Below are positions 40,849-49,586 of a stretch of 64,000 bases of DNA, in pieces. Under the pieces are notes generated by a model. That model was not told the DNA's origin and made no database searches. It worked only from the letters and a program-made list of their open reading frames with translations. Numbering within the stretch: the stretch's first letter is position 1; each line of letters opens with the position of its first letter. Source of the DNA: Pannonibacter anstelovis (GTDB taxonomy: Bacteria; Pseudomonadota; Alphaproteobacteria; Rhizobiales; Stappiaceae); assembly GCF_036881715.1 (NCBI RefSeq), contig NZ_JBAKBF010000007.1, positions 62,001-126,000 of the forward strand, given 5' to 3'. The position numbers and the translations under genes were made by a program.

Positions 40849-42213
40849 TCACGCGGCTGTCCGGCTTTCTTCCGGCAGCATGGGCATGGTCACCCGGATC
40901 ATGGTGCCCTGTGCACCTACCCGTGACATTACCATGGTCCCTCCGTGTGTCTCTATCCGTTCGCGCATGTTGCGGATGCCCAGACCACCCAGTTGCGGCA
41001 GGGGCAGGGGGATGCCGACACCATCATCCTGGATCGTCAGGGTCAATGTCCGCTCTCCGGCCACCAGGCGTATGCTGACATACGCTGCGGCCGAGTGGCG
41101 GGCGACGTTGGTGAGTGCTTCCTGCACCACGCGGTACAAGGCAGTCTTGGCCGAATCCGGCAGGCGGTTCCGGCATCTGTCGGCGGAAATCTCGACGGTG
41201 ATGCCGGACTGTGCCTCGAAATCCTTGGCAAGGCTGACAAGCGCTGCCGAAAGGCCCATGTCGTCAAGAATACTCGGGCGCAAATCCTTGGAAATGCGCC
41301 GCACCTCCGCGATGGCATCATCGAGAATGCGCAGGCAGCGCTCGGCCTGAACCTGCAGATCGCCGTTCTCTGGACTTTTGGAATGCAGCATCTCGATCCC
41401 ATAGCGCACGGAGACGAGCAGCTGCGAGATACTGTCATGCAGCTCGCTGGAGACGCGCTTGCGCTCCTGTTCCTGCACATCGACAATGCGGTGAGTGAGT
41501 TCCTTCAGCTTGCCATCGGCAAACTTCTGCTCCGAGAAGCTGACCGTGGCCACTGCGGTTAGGCTCAGCAGGATGGCGATCATGGTGATGAAAAAGATCA
41601 CCAGCACCGTCTGCTGGACATTGGCTGTGAAATCCGCGCGAACGAGGGCCACTTCTCTCGCAATGTCATCGATGTAAAGGCCGGTGCCAAGCATCCAGTC
41701 CCACTTGTCCAGCATCACTGCATAACCAAGCTTTTCGGCATTCATGCCGGCGCTTGGCTTGTCCCAGACATAACGGTGAAAACCGCCGCCGGCCTCGGCT
41801 GCCGCCATGAGATTACGGATGACGTAATTCCCGTTCGGGTCCTGAAGATCCCACCATTTCCCGCCAACCAGATCCGGCAGTTTGGGATGCACGATATTGG
41901 TGCCGTCCTTGAGATAGACGAAGAAATAGCCATCCTCGCCGAAGGTTATGTCGTTGAGTATGCGCTTGGCTTCGTTCTGCGCTGCCTCCCGCCCGCCCTG
42001 CTCCTCCTCGTAGAGCTTCTGGATTGACGTCAGCGCCAGCGAAACTGCGTTCTGAACCTCCTGCCGCTTGCTGGACAGGATCCGTTCCTCCACGGCGCGG
42101 GTCTGGGCCTCGATCAGGCGCGAGGCCTGAAAGAAGGTGATGCCGCCAATCAGCCCCGAGACAGCTACAAGGGGCAGGATGGTGATGAGGAGCAGTTTTG
42201 TTTTGAACGTCAC
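40849..42213 (-). CDS. Sensor histidine kinase with periplasmic Cache domain (NarL-partner type)
   Basis: 454 residues. A membrane helix at ~7-30, a single Cache domain (~35-190; GEDGYFFVYLKDG, NYVIRNLMAAAEAGGGFHRYVWDKP), a second helix (~200-222), a HisKA_3 dimerisation domain with the phosphoacceptor in SSELHDSISQLL, and an HATPase with DDGVGIP and LGGLGIRNMRERI. Cache domains of this type bind carboxylates or similar small ligands outside the cell. Divergent from the TRAP transporter, so it probably senses that transporter's substrate. Confidence 0.93.
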   Translation of the reverse strand: MTFKTKLLLITILPLVAVSGLIGGITFFQASRLIEAQTRAVEERILSSKRQEVQNAVSLALTSIQKLYEEEQGGREAAQNEAKRILNDITFGEDGYFFVYLKDGTNIVHPKLPDLVGGKWWDLQDPNGNYVIRNLMAAAEAGGGFHRYVWDKPSAGMNAEKLGYAVMLDKWDWMLGTGLYIDDIAREVALVRADFTANVQQTVLVIFFITMIAILLSLTAVATVSFSEQKFADGKLKELTHRIVDVQEQERKRVSSELHDSISQLLVSVRYGIEMLHSKSPENGDLQVQAERCLRILDDAIAEVRRISKDLRPSILDDMGLSAALVSLAKDFEAQSGITVEISADRCRNRLPDSAKTALYRVVQEALTNVARHSAAAYVSIRLVAGERTLTLTIQDDGVGIPLPLPQLGGLGIRNMRERIETHGGTMVMSRVGAQGTMIRVTMPMLPEESRTAA

Positions 42214-42276
42214 CGGTGGCCCCCTGCATTCCGGATGTGACCCGCTTGCGGCAATAAAGTTGCCGGAAAGCAGCGT

Positions 42277-42300
42277 CTTTTCAGTAGTACTACGGAAAAG
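42277..42300. promoter_or_regulatory. 24-bp near-perfect palindrome in the TRAP/two-component divergent region
   Basis: CTTTTC-A-GTAGTACTAC-G-GAAAAG: all pairs match except one (42283/42294). The core GTAGTACTAC is a perfect decamer. It lies 64 bp before the kinase ATG (42213) and 112 bp before the binding-protein ATG (42413). Probable binding site for the NarL-type response regulator encoded at 40152. Confidence 0.65.
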
Positions 42301-42412
42301 ATGCGCAGAAACACGACTAGCGCCTCATTCAAAGGATCACCTAGACACAGACAGGTGACAGTGCAAGGCTCCAAGGTGGCTGAGCACTCGCCATATCTGG
42401 GAGGATATCGTT

Positions 42413-43513
42413 ATGGATCGTCGTTCGTTTATCAAGAAGGCTGGATTGGGCGCAGGCGGTATTGCTGCCGCTTCCACGCTTGCCGCTCCTGCAATTGCGC
42501 AGTCCCGCACCGACATGGTGATCGTGTCCACCTGGCCGCGCGACATGCCCGGCCTCGGCGTTTCCGCGCAGCGCCTTGCAGCCCGTATCGGCGAACTGAC
42601 CGAAGGCCGCATCAACGTGCAGTATTTCGCCGCCGGTGAGCGTGTCGGTGCATTTGATGCGTTCGACGAAGTGGCTTCGGGCAACGCTCAGGCCTACATC
42701 GGTGCCGACTACTACTGGAAGGGCAAGCACGCGGCCTGGTCCTACTTCACGGCGGTCCCCTTCGGCCTGACCTATGCCGAGATGGACGCCTGGATCAAGG
42801 TTGGCGGCGGCCAGGAACTCTGGGACGAACTGGCCGACCAGTTTGGCCTCAAGAACTTCAACGCCGGTAACACCGGTGTGCAGATGGGCGGCTGGTTCAA
42901 CAAGGAAATTGAAACTGCCGACGATCTCAAGGGTCTGAAGATGCGCATCCCGGGCCTTGGCGGCGACGTCATGGCCAAGCTGGGTGCCTCGCCGGTGTCT
43001 CTGCCGGGCGGCCAGATCTACGAAAACCTTGTCTCGGGTGCCGTCGATGCCACCGAGTGGGTTGGCCCGTGGAACGACTATTTCATGAAGTTCTACGAAG
43101 CTGCCAAGTACTACTACTATCCGGGCATGCATGAGCCGGGCTCCATGCTTGCGCTGGGCTGCAACAAGTCCTGGTTCTCCAAGCTGTCGAAGATCGACCA
43201 GATGATCATCGAAGCGGCCTGCAACGAGGAAAACGCTTTCTCGATGGCAGAAGCGAATGGCTTCAACGGCGCTTATCTTGACAAGCTCATCAATGAGCAT
43301 GGTGTCGTGCTGCGCCAGTTCTCGGACGAAGTCTATGACGCCTTTGGCGATGCATCGGCTGCAGTGTTCGAGGAAACCATTCAGCAAGGTGACCTGACCC
43401 GGCGCGTTCACGAGAGCTTCGTGAAGGCCCGTTCGGAAGTCGGCCGCTGGATGCTTCTGGCTGACACAGGCTACACCGTGCAGCGCAACCGCGTGCTCGG
43501 CATCAAGGTCTGA
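42413..43513 (+). CDS. TRAP transporter substrate-binding protein (TakP/FcbT1-like, Tat signal)
   Basis: 366 residues. Twin-arginine signal (DRRSFIKKAG, cut near IAQS), then the DctP/TakP fold with WPRDMPGLGVSAQRLAARI, GADYYWKGKHAAWSYFTAVPFGL, the carboxylate-site Arg in LKMRIPGLGG, and ATEWVGPWNDYFMKFYEAAKYYYYPGMHEPG. Relatives bind alpha-keto acids (TakP), lactate, mannitol or chlorobenzoate; the ligand here is undecided. GGGAGG precedes the ATG. A stable hairpin follows the gene (43601-43625). Confidence 0.92.
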   Translation: MDRRSFIKKAGLGAGGIAAASTLAAPAIAQSRTDMVIVSTWPRDMPGLGVSAQRLAARIGELTEGRINVQYFAAGERVGAFDAFDEVASGNAQAYIGADYYWKGKHAAWSYFTAVPFGLTYAEMDAWIKVGGGQELWDELADQFGLKNFNAGNTGVQMGGWFNKEIETADDLKGLKMRIPGLGGDVMAKLGASPVSLPGGQIYENLVSGAVDATEWVGPWNDYFMKFYEAAKYYYYPGMHEPGSMLALGCNKSWFSKLSKIDQMIIEAACNEENAFSMAEANGFNGAYLDKLINEHGVVLRQFSDEVYDAFGDASAAVFEETIQQGDLTRRVHESFVKARSEVGRWMLLADTGYTVQRNRVLGIKV

Positions 43514-43600
43514 ACGGTCCAGCCCTGGTGATGCCTGAGCCGTTTCAAGGTGGAATGCATCCGTATTCCGGAGCCTTGATCTCGGGCATTTGAATCATCC

Positions 43601-43625
43601 GGGGATGGGACGCTGTTCCATCCCC
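43601..43625 (+). other. Hairpin behind the TRAP binding-protein gene
   Basis: GGGGATGGGA (43601-43610) pairs with TTCCATCCCC (43616-43625) over 10 bp with one G-U and loop CGCTG, followed by GTATTTGTTTG. It may act as a partial terminator or as a 3' stabilising stem that favours binding-protein mRNA over the permease cistrons. Confidence 0.55.
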
Positions 43626-43662
43626 GTATTTGTTTGATACCGAAATCACGAGGCGTTTGAAG

Positions 43663-44673
43663 ATGATGGCCTTGAACAACGTTCAAGGCGCTGCACCCGG
43701 TGGCGTGCACGCGCAGTCCATCCAGCCCGGCAGCGTAACCGCTGTCAGGATGTTCGGCTGGATCAATCTGGCTGTCATGGCCGCTTATCTCATCAACACC
43801 TACCTGACCTTCTGGGCAGGGCTGCCAGGCGCCAGCCTGTCAGGACCGGCGGCTGCGATGGGGCAGGCTGCTCTTTATGTGCTGCTGCCGCTCATCGCCG
43901 TGCTGATGGTGCAGCGCAGCCGGAGCATGACCCTCAGGCAGGACAGCGAGCGTGTCACACGCATCAACACCTTCATCGTGCGCTGGATGTTCTGGGCCGT
44001 CGTCATCGTCGGCTTCACGGATGGAGTGATTTCCTTCCTGCGCGTTGAGGGGATGCTTGAGGCTGTGACCGGGGTGCAGCTTGCCTCCGACCTCGGCCGG
44101 GCTCAATTCCGTGGCGCCTATGTGCATATGCCGCTGATTGCGCTGTCTTTTCTGGCCGCTGCCTTCACACGCACCCTTGGCTTTCACTGGCTGGGATTGA
44201 TGGTCGTGGTCGCGGAACTGCTGATCGTGATCGGGCGTTTCGTTTTTTCCTATGAACAGGCGTTCCTCGCTGATCTCGTGCGCTTCTGGTACGCAGCCGC
44301 TTTCCTTTTTGCCAGCGCCTACACGCTGGTACAGGAAGGACACGTGCGCGTGGATGTGCTCTATGCCGGCTTCACAGCACGGGCCAAGGGCTTTGCCAAC
44401 ATCATTGGCTGCATTTTCTTTGGCCTCACGTTTTGCTGGACCATTCTTGTCGTCGGTCTTGCCTCGCGCCAGTCGATCATCGTCAGCCCGATGCTGGCTT
44501 ACGAGACGACGCAGGCCGGGTTCGGCATGTATGTGAAGTATCTCATGGCCGGGTTCCTCGGCGTGTTTGCTGTCACCATGATGATCCAGTTTGTCAGCTA
44601 CCTCTTCGCTTCCGTTGCCGATGCGCGCGGTGATGAAGGCGGGCGCGATCATTCTACCGTCATCCAGCACTGA
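43663..44673 (+). CDS. TRAP transporter small permease subunit (large DctQ variant, FcbT2/TakQ-like)
   Basis: 336 residues, about twice a typical DctQ, with roughly eight hydrophobic segments. The C-terminal half contains the DctQ pattern RFWYAAAFLFASAYTLVQEGHVRVDVLYAGFTARAKGF. The N-terminal extension adds about three helices. Such long DctQ subunits are known in the TakPQM/FcbT branch. ATG 43663 has GAGG 9 nt upstream; Met at 43666 is equivalent. It forms the channel complex with the DctM encoded next. Confidence 0.9.
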   Translation: MMALNNVQGAAPGGVHAQSIQPGSVTAVRMFGWINLAVMAAYLINTYLTFWAGLPGASLSGPAAAMGQAALYVLLPLIAVLMVQRSRSMTLRQDSERVTRINTFIVRWMFWAVVIVGFTDGVISFLRVEGMLEAVTGVQLASDLGRAQFRGAYVHMPLIALSFLAAAFTRTLGFHWLGLMVVVAELLIVIGRFVFSYEQAFLADLVRFWYAAAFLFASAYTLVQEGHVRVDVLYAGFTARAKGFANIIGCIFFGLTFCWTILVVGLASRQSIIVSPMLAYETTQAGFGMYVKYLMAGFLGVFAVTMMIQFVSYLFASVADARGDEGGRDHSTVIQH

Positions 44674-44693
44674 AGGCTTGCGGGACCAGCATC

Positions 44694-47363
44694 ATGGATC
44701 TTTTCTTTCTCATTCTGCTGATCGTGCTGATGGCGGCGGCGCTGGGCTCGGGATTCCCCGTCGCTTTCGCCCTGCCGGGATCGGCCATCATCACCATCTT
44801 CCTTGCCGGTGTTTCCGGCTATCTTTTTGCCGGCAGCGTGGATGCTTATTTCGCGCATGGCGGACCAAGCCAGTGGCTGAGTGCGGGTGTCACGAACTTC
44901 CGCGGAGTTTACTGGGAGGCGGAGCGTGACACGCTCATAGCCATTCCATTGTTCATCTTCATGGGCATCATGCTGCAGCGGTCCAAGATCGCAGAGGACC
45001 TGCTGATCACCATGGCACGGCTGTTCGGGCCGGTGCCGGGCGGCCTTGGCATCTCGGTCATTCTGGTGGGTGCGCTGCTGGCAGCAACCACCGGCATCGT
45101 TGGTGCCACTGTGGTGGCCATGGGTCTCATCTCGCTGCCCGCGATGATGCGTAATAACTACTCCGTGCCGCTGGCCACCGGCACGATTGCCGCCTCCGGC
45201 ACGCTGGGCCAGATCATTCCGCCGTCCATCGTGCTGATCATTCTGGCTGACCAGCTGTCTTCCAGTGTCGATCAGGCCGGCAACCTGCGTCAGGCCCTGT
45301 TCCGTGATGCCAACGGGCCGGGGCAGATGCCGTCTGACCTTGCCATTGCTTCCACCAGCGCAGGCGAGCTGTTCCTCGGTGCCATCCTGCCGGGGCTTCT
45401 GCTCGTTGGGCTTTACATCGTGTTCATGCTGGGCTTTGCCCTCATCAATCCCAAGGCCGCGCCTGCCGTGCGCGGCGAAGGCAAGATGGACCGGCAGTTC
45501 CTGTTTCAGGTCTTCATCACCCTGGTGCCGCCGCTGGCGCTCATCGTGCTGGTGCTTGGTTCGATCATGGCGGGCATTGCCACGGTGAACCAGGCCGGTG
45601 CTGTTGGTGCCATCGGCTCGATGGTCATGGCCGGCTACCGCCTGCGTGAGGGCAACGGCAACGGCGGGCGTTACACACCCGCAATTCTCGCCATTCTCGC
45701 ACTGCTGGGCATTGCCGTCGCGGTCAGCTTCTATGACACCAACATCAAGCGGGTGGCGTCCAGCGGTGACGTGACGGGCATCGTCATTGCCGCCATTGCG
45801 GTCTCCCTGCTGGTCTTCGCTGTCATCTGGAGCGGCTGGCGCACCATGGTGACGGAGAACACGCTGCGTGAAGTGATGATGGAAACGGCGAAGGGGTCGT
45901 GCCTCGTGTTCATCATCCTGATTGGCGCGGCTATGCTGACGTCGGCATTCCGTGCCTTTGGCGGCGAGGAGCTGGTCAAGGACTTCCTGCAAGGCTTGCC
46001 GGGTGGTTTCTGGGCGCAGTTCTTCATGGTGATGCTGGTGGTCTTCGTCCTCGGCTTCTTCCTCGACTTCATCGAGATTGCCGTGGTGGTGGTGCCCATC
46101 GTAGCGCCGATCCTGCTGGCTGATCCGTCCGCAAACGTGACGGCTGTCTGGCTTGGGGTGATGTTCGGCCTCAACCTGCAGACGTCCTTCCTCACCCCGC
46201 CATTCGGCTTCGCACTGTTCTACCTGCGCGGTGTCGCTCCGGCGGCGGTGAAGACGGTGCAGATCTACAAGGGGGTTCTCGCCTTTATCGGCATTCAGCT
46301 GCTGGCTTTGACGATCGTTGGCTTCAATCCTCAGATCGTCAACTATCTGCCGAACCGGTCATCGCTGCTGTCCGAGACCGCGCCCCCGCCGAAGAACCCG
46401 CGTCTGCAGTATTGCATCGAGACCTACACCAGCGAGCAGTTCCGTCAGAACGGTGCCGCGATCACAACTGCGATCAGTCAGCTCAAGGATGCGGATGTCA
46501 GCAGCTTGCCCTCCGATCTGCAGCAGGAGCTGAAGTCCGGCTTGCAGAATGCCGGGAAGGCCATCCCGCAGATGGCAGAGATCGATGCTGCTGTGGCCGC
46601 GGTCACGCAGGCTGCCGTCACCTATCGTCCGGTTCTGGTGCAGGTCCGTGCGATTGAGCGTGATGCGCGCAAGATCGAGCGTGAAATCAAGGAGCTGGAA
46701 GTGATCATTTCCCGCTCCGGCCCGACTGGCATCTACTCTGCTGAACGCGGGGAAGAGGCCAAGGCGGAAATGGCGGACCTGCAGGCCACGCATGATGCGC
46801 TGATGGCGCAGATCCCGGCAAACTGGGAAGAGCTTCACACCGGCTTTGCCAAGGTTCAGGATGCGGAGAACAAGGCCCGCCTTGCCTACCGCCGCCTCGT
46901 GGACAATGCCTCTGAGCCTGTGATGAAGGTAACTGCTGCGCTTGAGGCTGCACCTGCCCTGCAGCAGATGGAGGAGAAGTTCACGGTTCTGCAGGATGCG
47001 ATCCTGTCCAAGCCTGTGGCCGAGGTGCAGGAGCAGATCGACCTTCTGCGCAGCGAGGTGTCTGCACTTGAAGGCACGTCCGAGATCCGCAAGGGCCTCA
47101 ACGAGGCTCGCAAGATCATGCGGTCCAATACACCCGATCCGCAGGCAGCCGTGGCGGAGGTGGACAAGTCCATCGCAGCGCTCAAGGAGGATCTCGTCTG
47201 GCGTCAGCGCGCCTTCGACGAGCTGCTGCCGAAGATCCGCGCCTATGATGCCGCCACCAGCGGCACCATAGGCCTGCGCCAGCTGCCGCGTTTGCCGGAT
47301 GATGTGGCGGTTGCCCTGACGCCTTGCCTGTCGGTGCATCGCGACGTGTCGCTGAATTTCTGA
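44694..47363 (+). CDS. TRAP transporter large permease (DctM) with ~330-residue coiled-coil C-terminal extension
   Basis: 889 residues. Residues 1-~550 are DctM: PLFIFMGIMLQRSKIAEDLL, GALLAATTGIVGATVVAMGLISLPAMM, GTLGQIIPPSIVLIILADQL and NLQTSFLTPPFGFALFYLRGVAP are the conserved transport motifs. After NYLPNRSS (~555) comes a soluble tail of long helices (for example VRAIERDARKIEREIKELEV and KSIAALKEDLVWRQRAFDELL) that reads as coiled coil and has no similarity I recognise. Typical DctM is 425-530 residues. Base composition and frame are continuous, so this is a genuine extension, not a frameshift or sequencing artefact. Confidence 0.9.
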   Translation: MDLFFLILLIVLMAAALGSGFPVAFALPGSAIITIFLAGVSGYLFAGSVDAYFAHGGPSQWLSAGVTNFRGVYWEAERDTLIAIPLFIFMGIMLQRSKIAEDLLITMARLFGPVPGGLGISVILVGALLAATTGIVGATVVAMGLISLPAMMRNNYSVPLATGTIAASGTLGQIIPPSIVLIILADQLSSSVDQAGNLRQALFRDANGPGQMPSDLAIASTSAGELFLGAILPGLLLVGLYIVFMLGFALINPKAAPAVRGEGKMDRQFLFQVFITLVPPLALIVLVLGSIMAGIATVNQAGAVGAIGSMVMAGYRLREGNGNGGRYTPAILAILALLGIAVAVSFYDTNIKRVASSGDVTGIVIAAIAVSLLVFAVIWSGWRTMVTENTLREVMMETAKGSCLVFIILIGAAMLTSAFRAFGGEELVKDFLQGLPGGFWAQFFMVMLVVFVLGFFLDFIEIAVVVVPIVAPILLADPSANVTAVWLGVMFGLNLQTSFLTPPFGFALFYLRGVAPAAVKTVQIYKGVLAFIGIQLLALTIVGFNPQIVNYLPNRSSLLSETAPPPKNPRLQYCIETYTSEQFRQNGAAITTAISQLKDADVSSLPSDLQQELKSGLQNAGKAIPQMAEIDAAVAAVTQAAVTYRPVLVQVRAIERDARKIEREIKELEVIISRSGPTGIYSAERGEEAKAEMADLQATHDALMAQIPANWEELHTGFAKVQDAENKARLAYRRLVDNASEPVMKVTAALEAAPALQQMEEKFTVLQDAILSKPVAEVQEQIDLLRSEVSALEGTSEIRKGLNEARKIMRSNTPDPQAAVAEVDKSIAALKEDLVWRQRAFDELLPKIRAYDAATSGTIGLRQLPRLPDDVAVALTPCLSVHRDVSLNF

Positions 47364-47384
47364 CCGCAAGCTATTGACGAATGG

Positions 47385-47426
47385 AAGGCGGGGGTGGACT
47401 GATGGTCCTCCCCGCCTTTCGCTTTT
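47385..47426 (+). terminator. Terminator-like hairpin between the two TRAP permease sets
   Basis: AAGGCGGGG (47385-47393) pairs with CCCCGCCTT (47410-47418), with a further GGAC/GTCC stem inside, followed by TTCGCTTTT. It sits 21 bp after the first large-permease stop and 16 bp before the second small-permease start. It could stop or attenuate transcription into the second set. Confidence 0.6.
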
Positions 47427-47442
47427 CCAGAAGGTCCCCGCG

Positions 47443-47976
47443 ATGTTTCGCACCGCCCAGGTGATCACTTCCTTCAATTCGGCCATTGGCCGCGCCGTGT
47501 CCTGGCTGATGCTGGGAATCGTTCTGGTTCAGTTCGCGGTGGTGATCCTGCGTTATGTCTTTGGCGCTGGCTCTGTCTGGGTGCAGGAAAGCATCCTCTA
47601 CATGCATGGCTTCCTGTTCCTGCTGTCCGCGGCCTATGCGCTGGCCATTGATGCACATGTTCGGGTGGATGTGTTCTACCGGGATGCCAGGCCTGCCCGC
47701 AAAGCGCTGATCGATCTGGGTGGGGCTGCCCTGTTCCTGTTGCCTATGTGCGCCGTCACGCTTTGGCACGCCTGGCCCTTCGTGCAGATCTCCTGGATGA
47801 TCCGCGAGGGCTCGCGTGAAACGTCAGGCATTCCGGCGCTCTATGTTCTGAAGACGGCCATTCTCGTCTATGCCGGGCTGCTGGCGCTGCAGGGACTTGC
47901 CCTGATGCTGCGTGCGGCTGCCGCCTTGTCGGGCAACGCCCCGGCGCTTGAAACATTCGCCCGCAAAGAGGGCTGA
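47443..47976 (+). CDS. Second TRAP transporter small permease (DctQ)
   Basis: 177 residues, four membrane helices, with the classical DctQ motifs ILRYVFGAGSVWVQESILYMHGFLFLLSAAYALAIDAHVRVDVFYRD. Normal family length, unlike the long first small permease. Start at 47443 has AAGG 8 nt upstream. It is paired with the large permease gene 8 bp downstream. No binding-protein gene accompanies this set. Confidence 0.92.
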   Translation: MFRTAQVITSFNSAIGRAVSWLMLGIVLVQFAVVILRYVFGAGSVWVQESILYMHGFLFLLSAAYALAIDAHVRVDVFYRDARPARKALIDLGGAALFLLPMCAVTLWHAWPFVQISWMIREGSRETSGIPALYVLKTAILVYAGLLALQGLALMLRAAAALSGNAPALETFARKEG

Positions 47977-47984
47977 GATACTCC

Positions 47985-49571
47985 ATGGACCTGATCTCCA
48001 TTCTCGACATTCTCATGTTTGCTGCGGCTGTCGTCTGTCTGATGGCCGGTTTCCCGGTGGCCTTCACGCTGGCGGGCGTTGCCCTTGTCTTTGCGCTGAT
48101 CGGGCATTTTGCCGGTGCCTCCCTGTCGCTGGGGGCCATCCCGCTGCGCATCTTCGGCATCATGACGAACGAGACGCTGATTGCCGTGCCGCTCTTCATC
48201 TTCATGGGCGTCATGCTGGAGCGCTCCAAGGTGGCGGAAGACCTGCTGGAGGCGATGGGCCGCCTCTTCGGCAAGATGCCCGGCGGGCTGGGCCTGTCGG
48301 TCTCCATCGTTGGCGCGCTGCTCGCCGCTTCCACCGGCATCGTCGGGGCGACGGTGGTGACCATGGGGCTCCTGTCCCTGCCCACCATGCTGCGCAACGG
48401 CTACAGCCCGCGCCTTGCCTGCGGCTCGATTGCGGCCGCCGGAACGCTGGGACAGATCATTCCGCCCTCCATTGTTCTCGTGTTTCTGGCTGACCAGCTC
48501 TCCAGCGCCTACCAGACGGCGCAGCGCAATCTCGGCAACTGGTCTCCGGATCCGTTTTCGGTGGGAGACCTCTTTGCCGCCGCGCTCATTCCCGGTCTCT
48601 GCCTCGTCGGGCTCTATATTGCGTATCAGATGGCCGTTGCCTTCCTGTCGCCGCACAAGGCACCGCCCATGCGCGGGGCAGATGGGGGTGCGCCGGCGAA
48701 AGTGACCCTGAAAGAGCTTGTCAGCGTTCTGGTGCCACCACTGGCCCTGATCATCGCCGTGCTGGGGTCCATTCTGGCCGGTGTGGCAACGCCGACGGAA
48801 GCGGCTTCCGTGGGCGCTGTGGGCGCGCTGCTTCTGGCGGGATTCCGCGCGGACGTGTCCCGGCCCTTGCCGGTTTATGCCGGGGCGGCCTGCCTGCTGG
48901 CGGCTCTTGCCCTGTCGCGGGTTGTGGATCTCAGGATCACACGGCTTGAGATCGGGCCGCTGGAATGGGCAGGCATCAGCCTTGCCGCGGTTCTGTGCCT
49001 GGGCGGTGCCTGGGGGATTGCGGTTTGCCTTGCCCGCGTGCTGCGCTCGGGCGTCTTGAAGCCGGTCATTCAGTCTTCGACGCAGATCACCGCCATGGTT
49101 TTTACGATCATGATCGGCGCGACGTTCTTCTCGCTGGTGTTCCGGGATCTGGGCGGTGACGAGCTGGTGCATTCGCTGCTGAGGGACCTGCCGGGCGGTG
49201 CACTCGGGGCCATGCTTGCGGTCATGCTCGTCATGTTCGTGATGGGCTTCTTCCTTGATTTTCTGGAGATCGTCTTTGTCGTGGTGCCGCTGGTCGCTCC
49301 CGTACTGCTGCAGCTGCCCATGCCTGACGGCAGTGCGATGCACCCGGCATGGCTGGGCGTCATGATGGCCGTCAACCTGCAGACGTCGTTCCTCACCCCG
49401 CCCTTCGGCTTTGCCTTGTTCTATCTGCGCGGCGTTGCGCCCGCCTCCGTGCGCAGTTCGGACATTTATCTCGGTATCATCCCGTTCGTGCTGATTCAGC
49501 TGTTGATGCTTGTGATCCTCTGGTTCGTTCCCCAGCTCGCCACCTGGCTGCCGGAGGCGATCTACGGGTAA
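47985..49571 (+). CDS. Second TRAP transporter large permease (DctM)
   Basis: 528 residues with the same motif order as the first DctM (PLFIFMGVMLERSKVAEDLLEAMG, GALLAASTGIVGATVVTMGLLSLP, GTLGQIIPPSIVL, NLQTSFLTPPFGFALFYLRGVAP) but ending soon after the last helix (FVPQLATWLPEAIYG), with no coiled-coil tail. The sequence similarity between the two large permeases suggests duplication followed by tail loss or gain. Ends 15 bp from the convergent response-regulator gene. Confidence 0.93.
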   Translation: MDLISILDILMFAAAVVCLMAGFPVAFTLAGVALVFALIGHFAGASLSLGAIPLRIFGIMTNETLIAVPLFIFMGVMLERSKVAEDLLEAMGRLFGKMPGGLGLSVSIVGALLAASTGIVGATVVTMGLLSLPTMLRNGYSPRLACGSIAAAGTLGQIIPPSIVLVFLADQLSSAYQTAQRNLGNWSPDPFSVGDLFAAALIPGLCLVGLYIAYQMAVAFLSPHKAPPMRGADGGAPAKVTLKELVSVLVPPLALIIAVLGSILAGVATPTEAASVGAVGALLLAGFRADVSRPLPVYAGAACLLAALALSRVVDLRITRLEIGPLEWAGISLAAVLCLGGAWGIAVCLARVLRSGVLKPVIQSSTQITAMVFTIMIGATFFSLVFRDLGGDELVHSLLRDLPGGALGAMLAVMLVMFVMGFFLDFLEIVFVVVPLVAPVLLQLPMPDGSAMHPAWLGVMMAVNLQTSFLTPPFGFALFYLRGVAPASVRSSDIYLGIIPFVLIQLLMLVILWFVPQLATWLPEAIYG

Positions 49572-49586
49572 AGCAGCTGTAGGGTG

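Noticed and set aside
44649..45992. Minus-strand open frame opposite the first TRAP large permease
   Set aside because: His/Gln/Arg-rich antisense translation of a membrane-protein gene; typical artefact.
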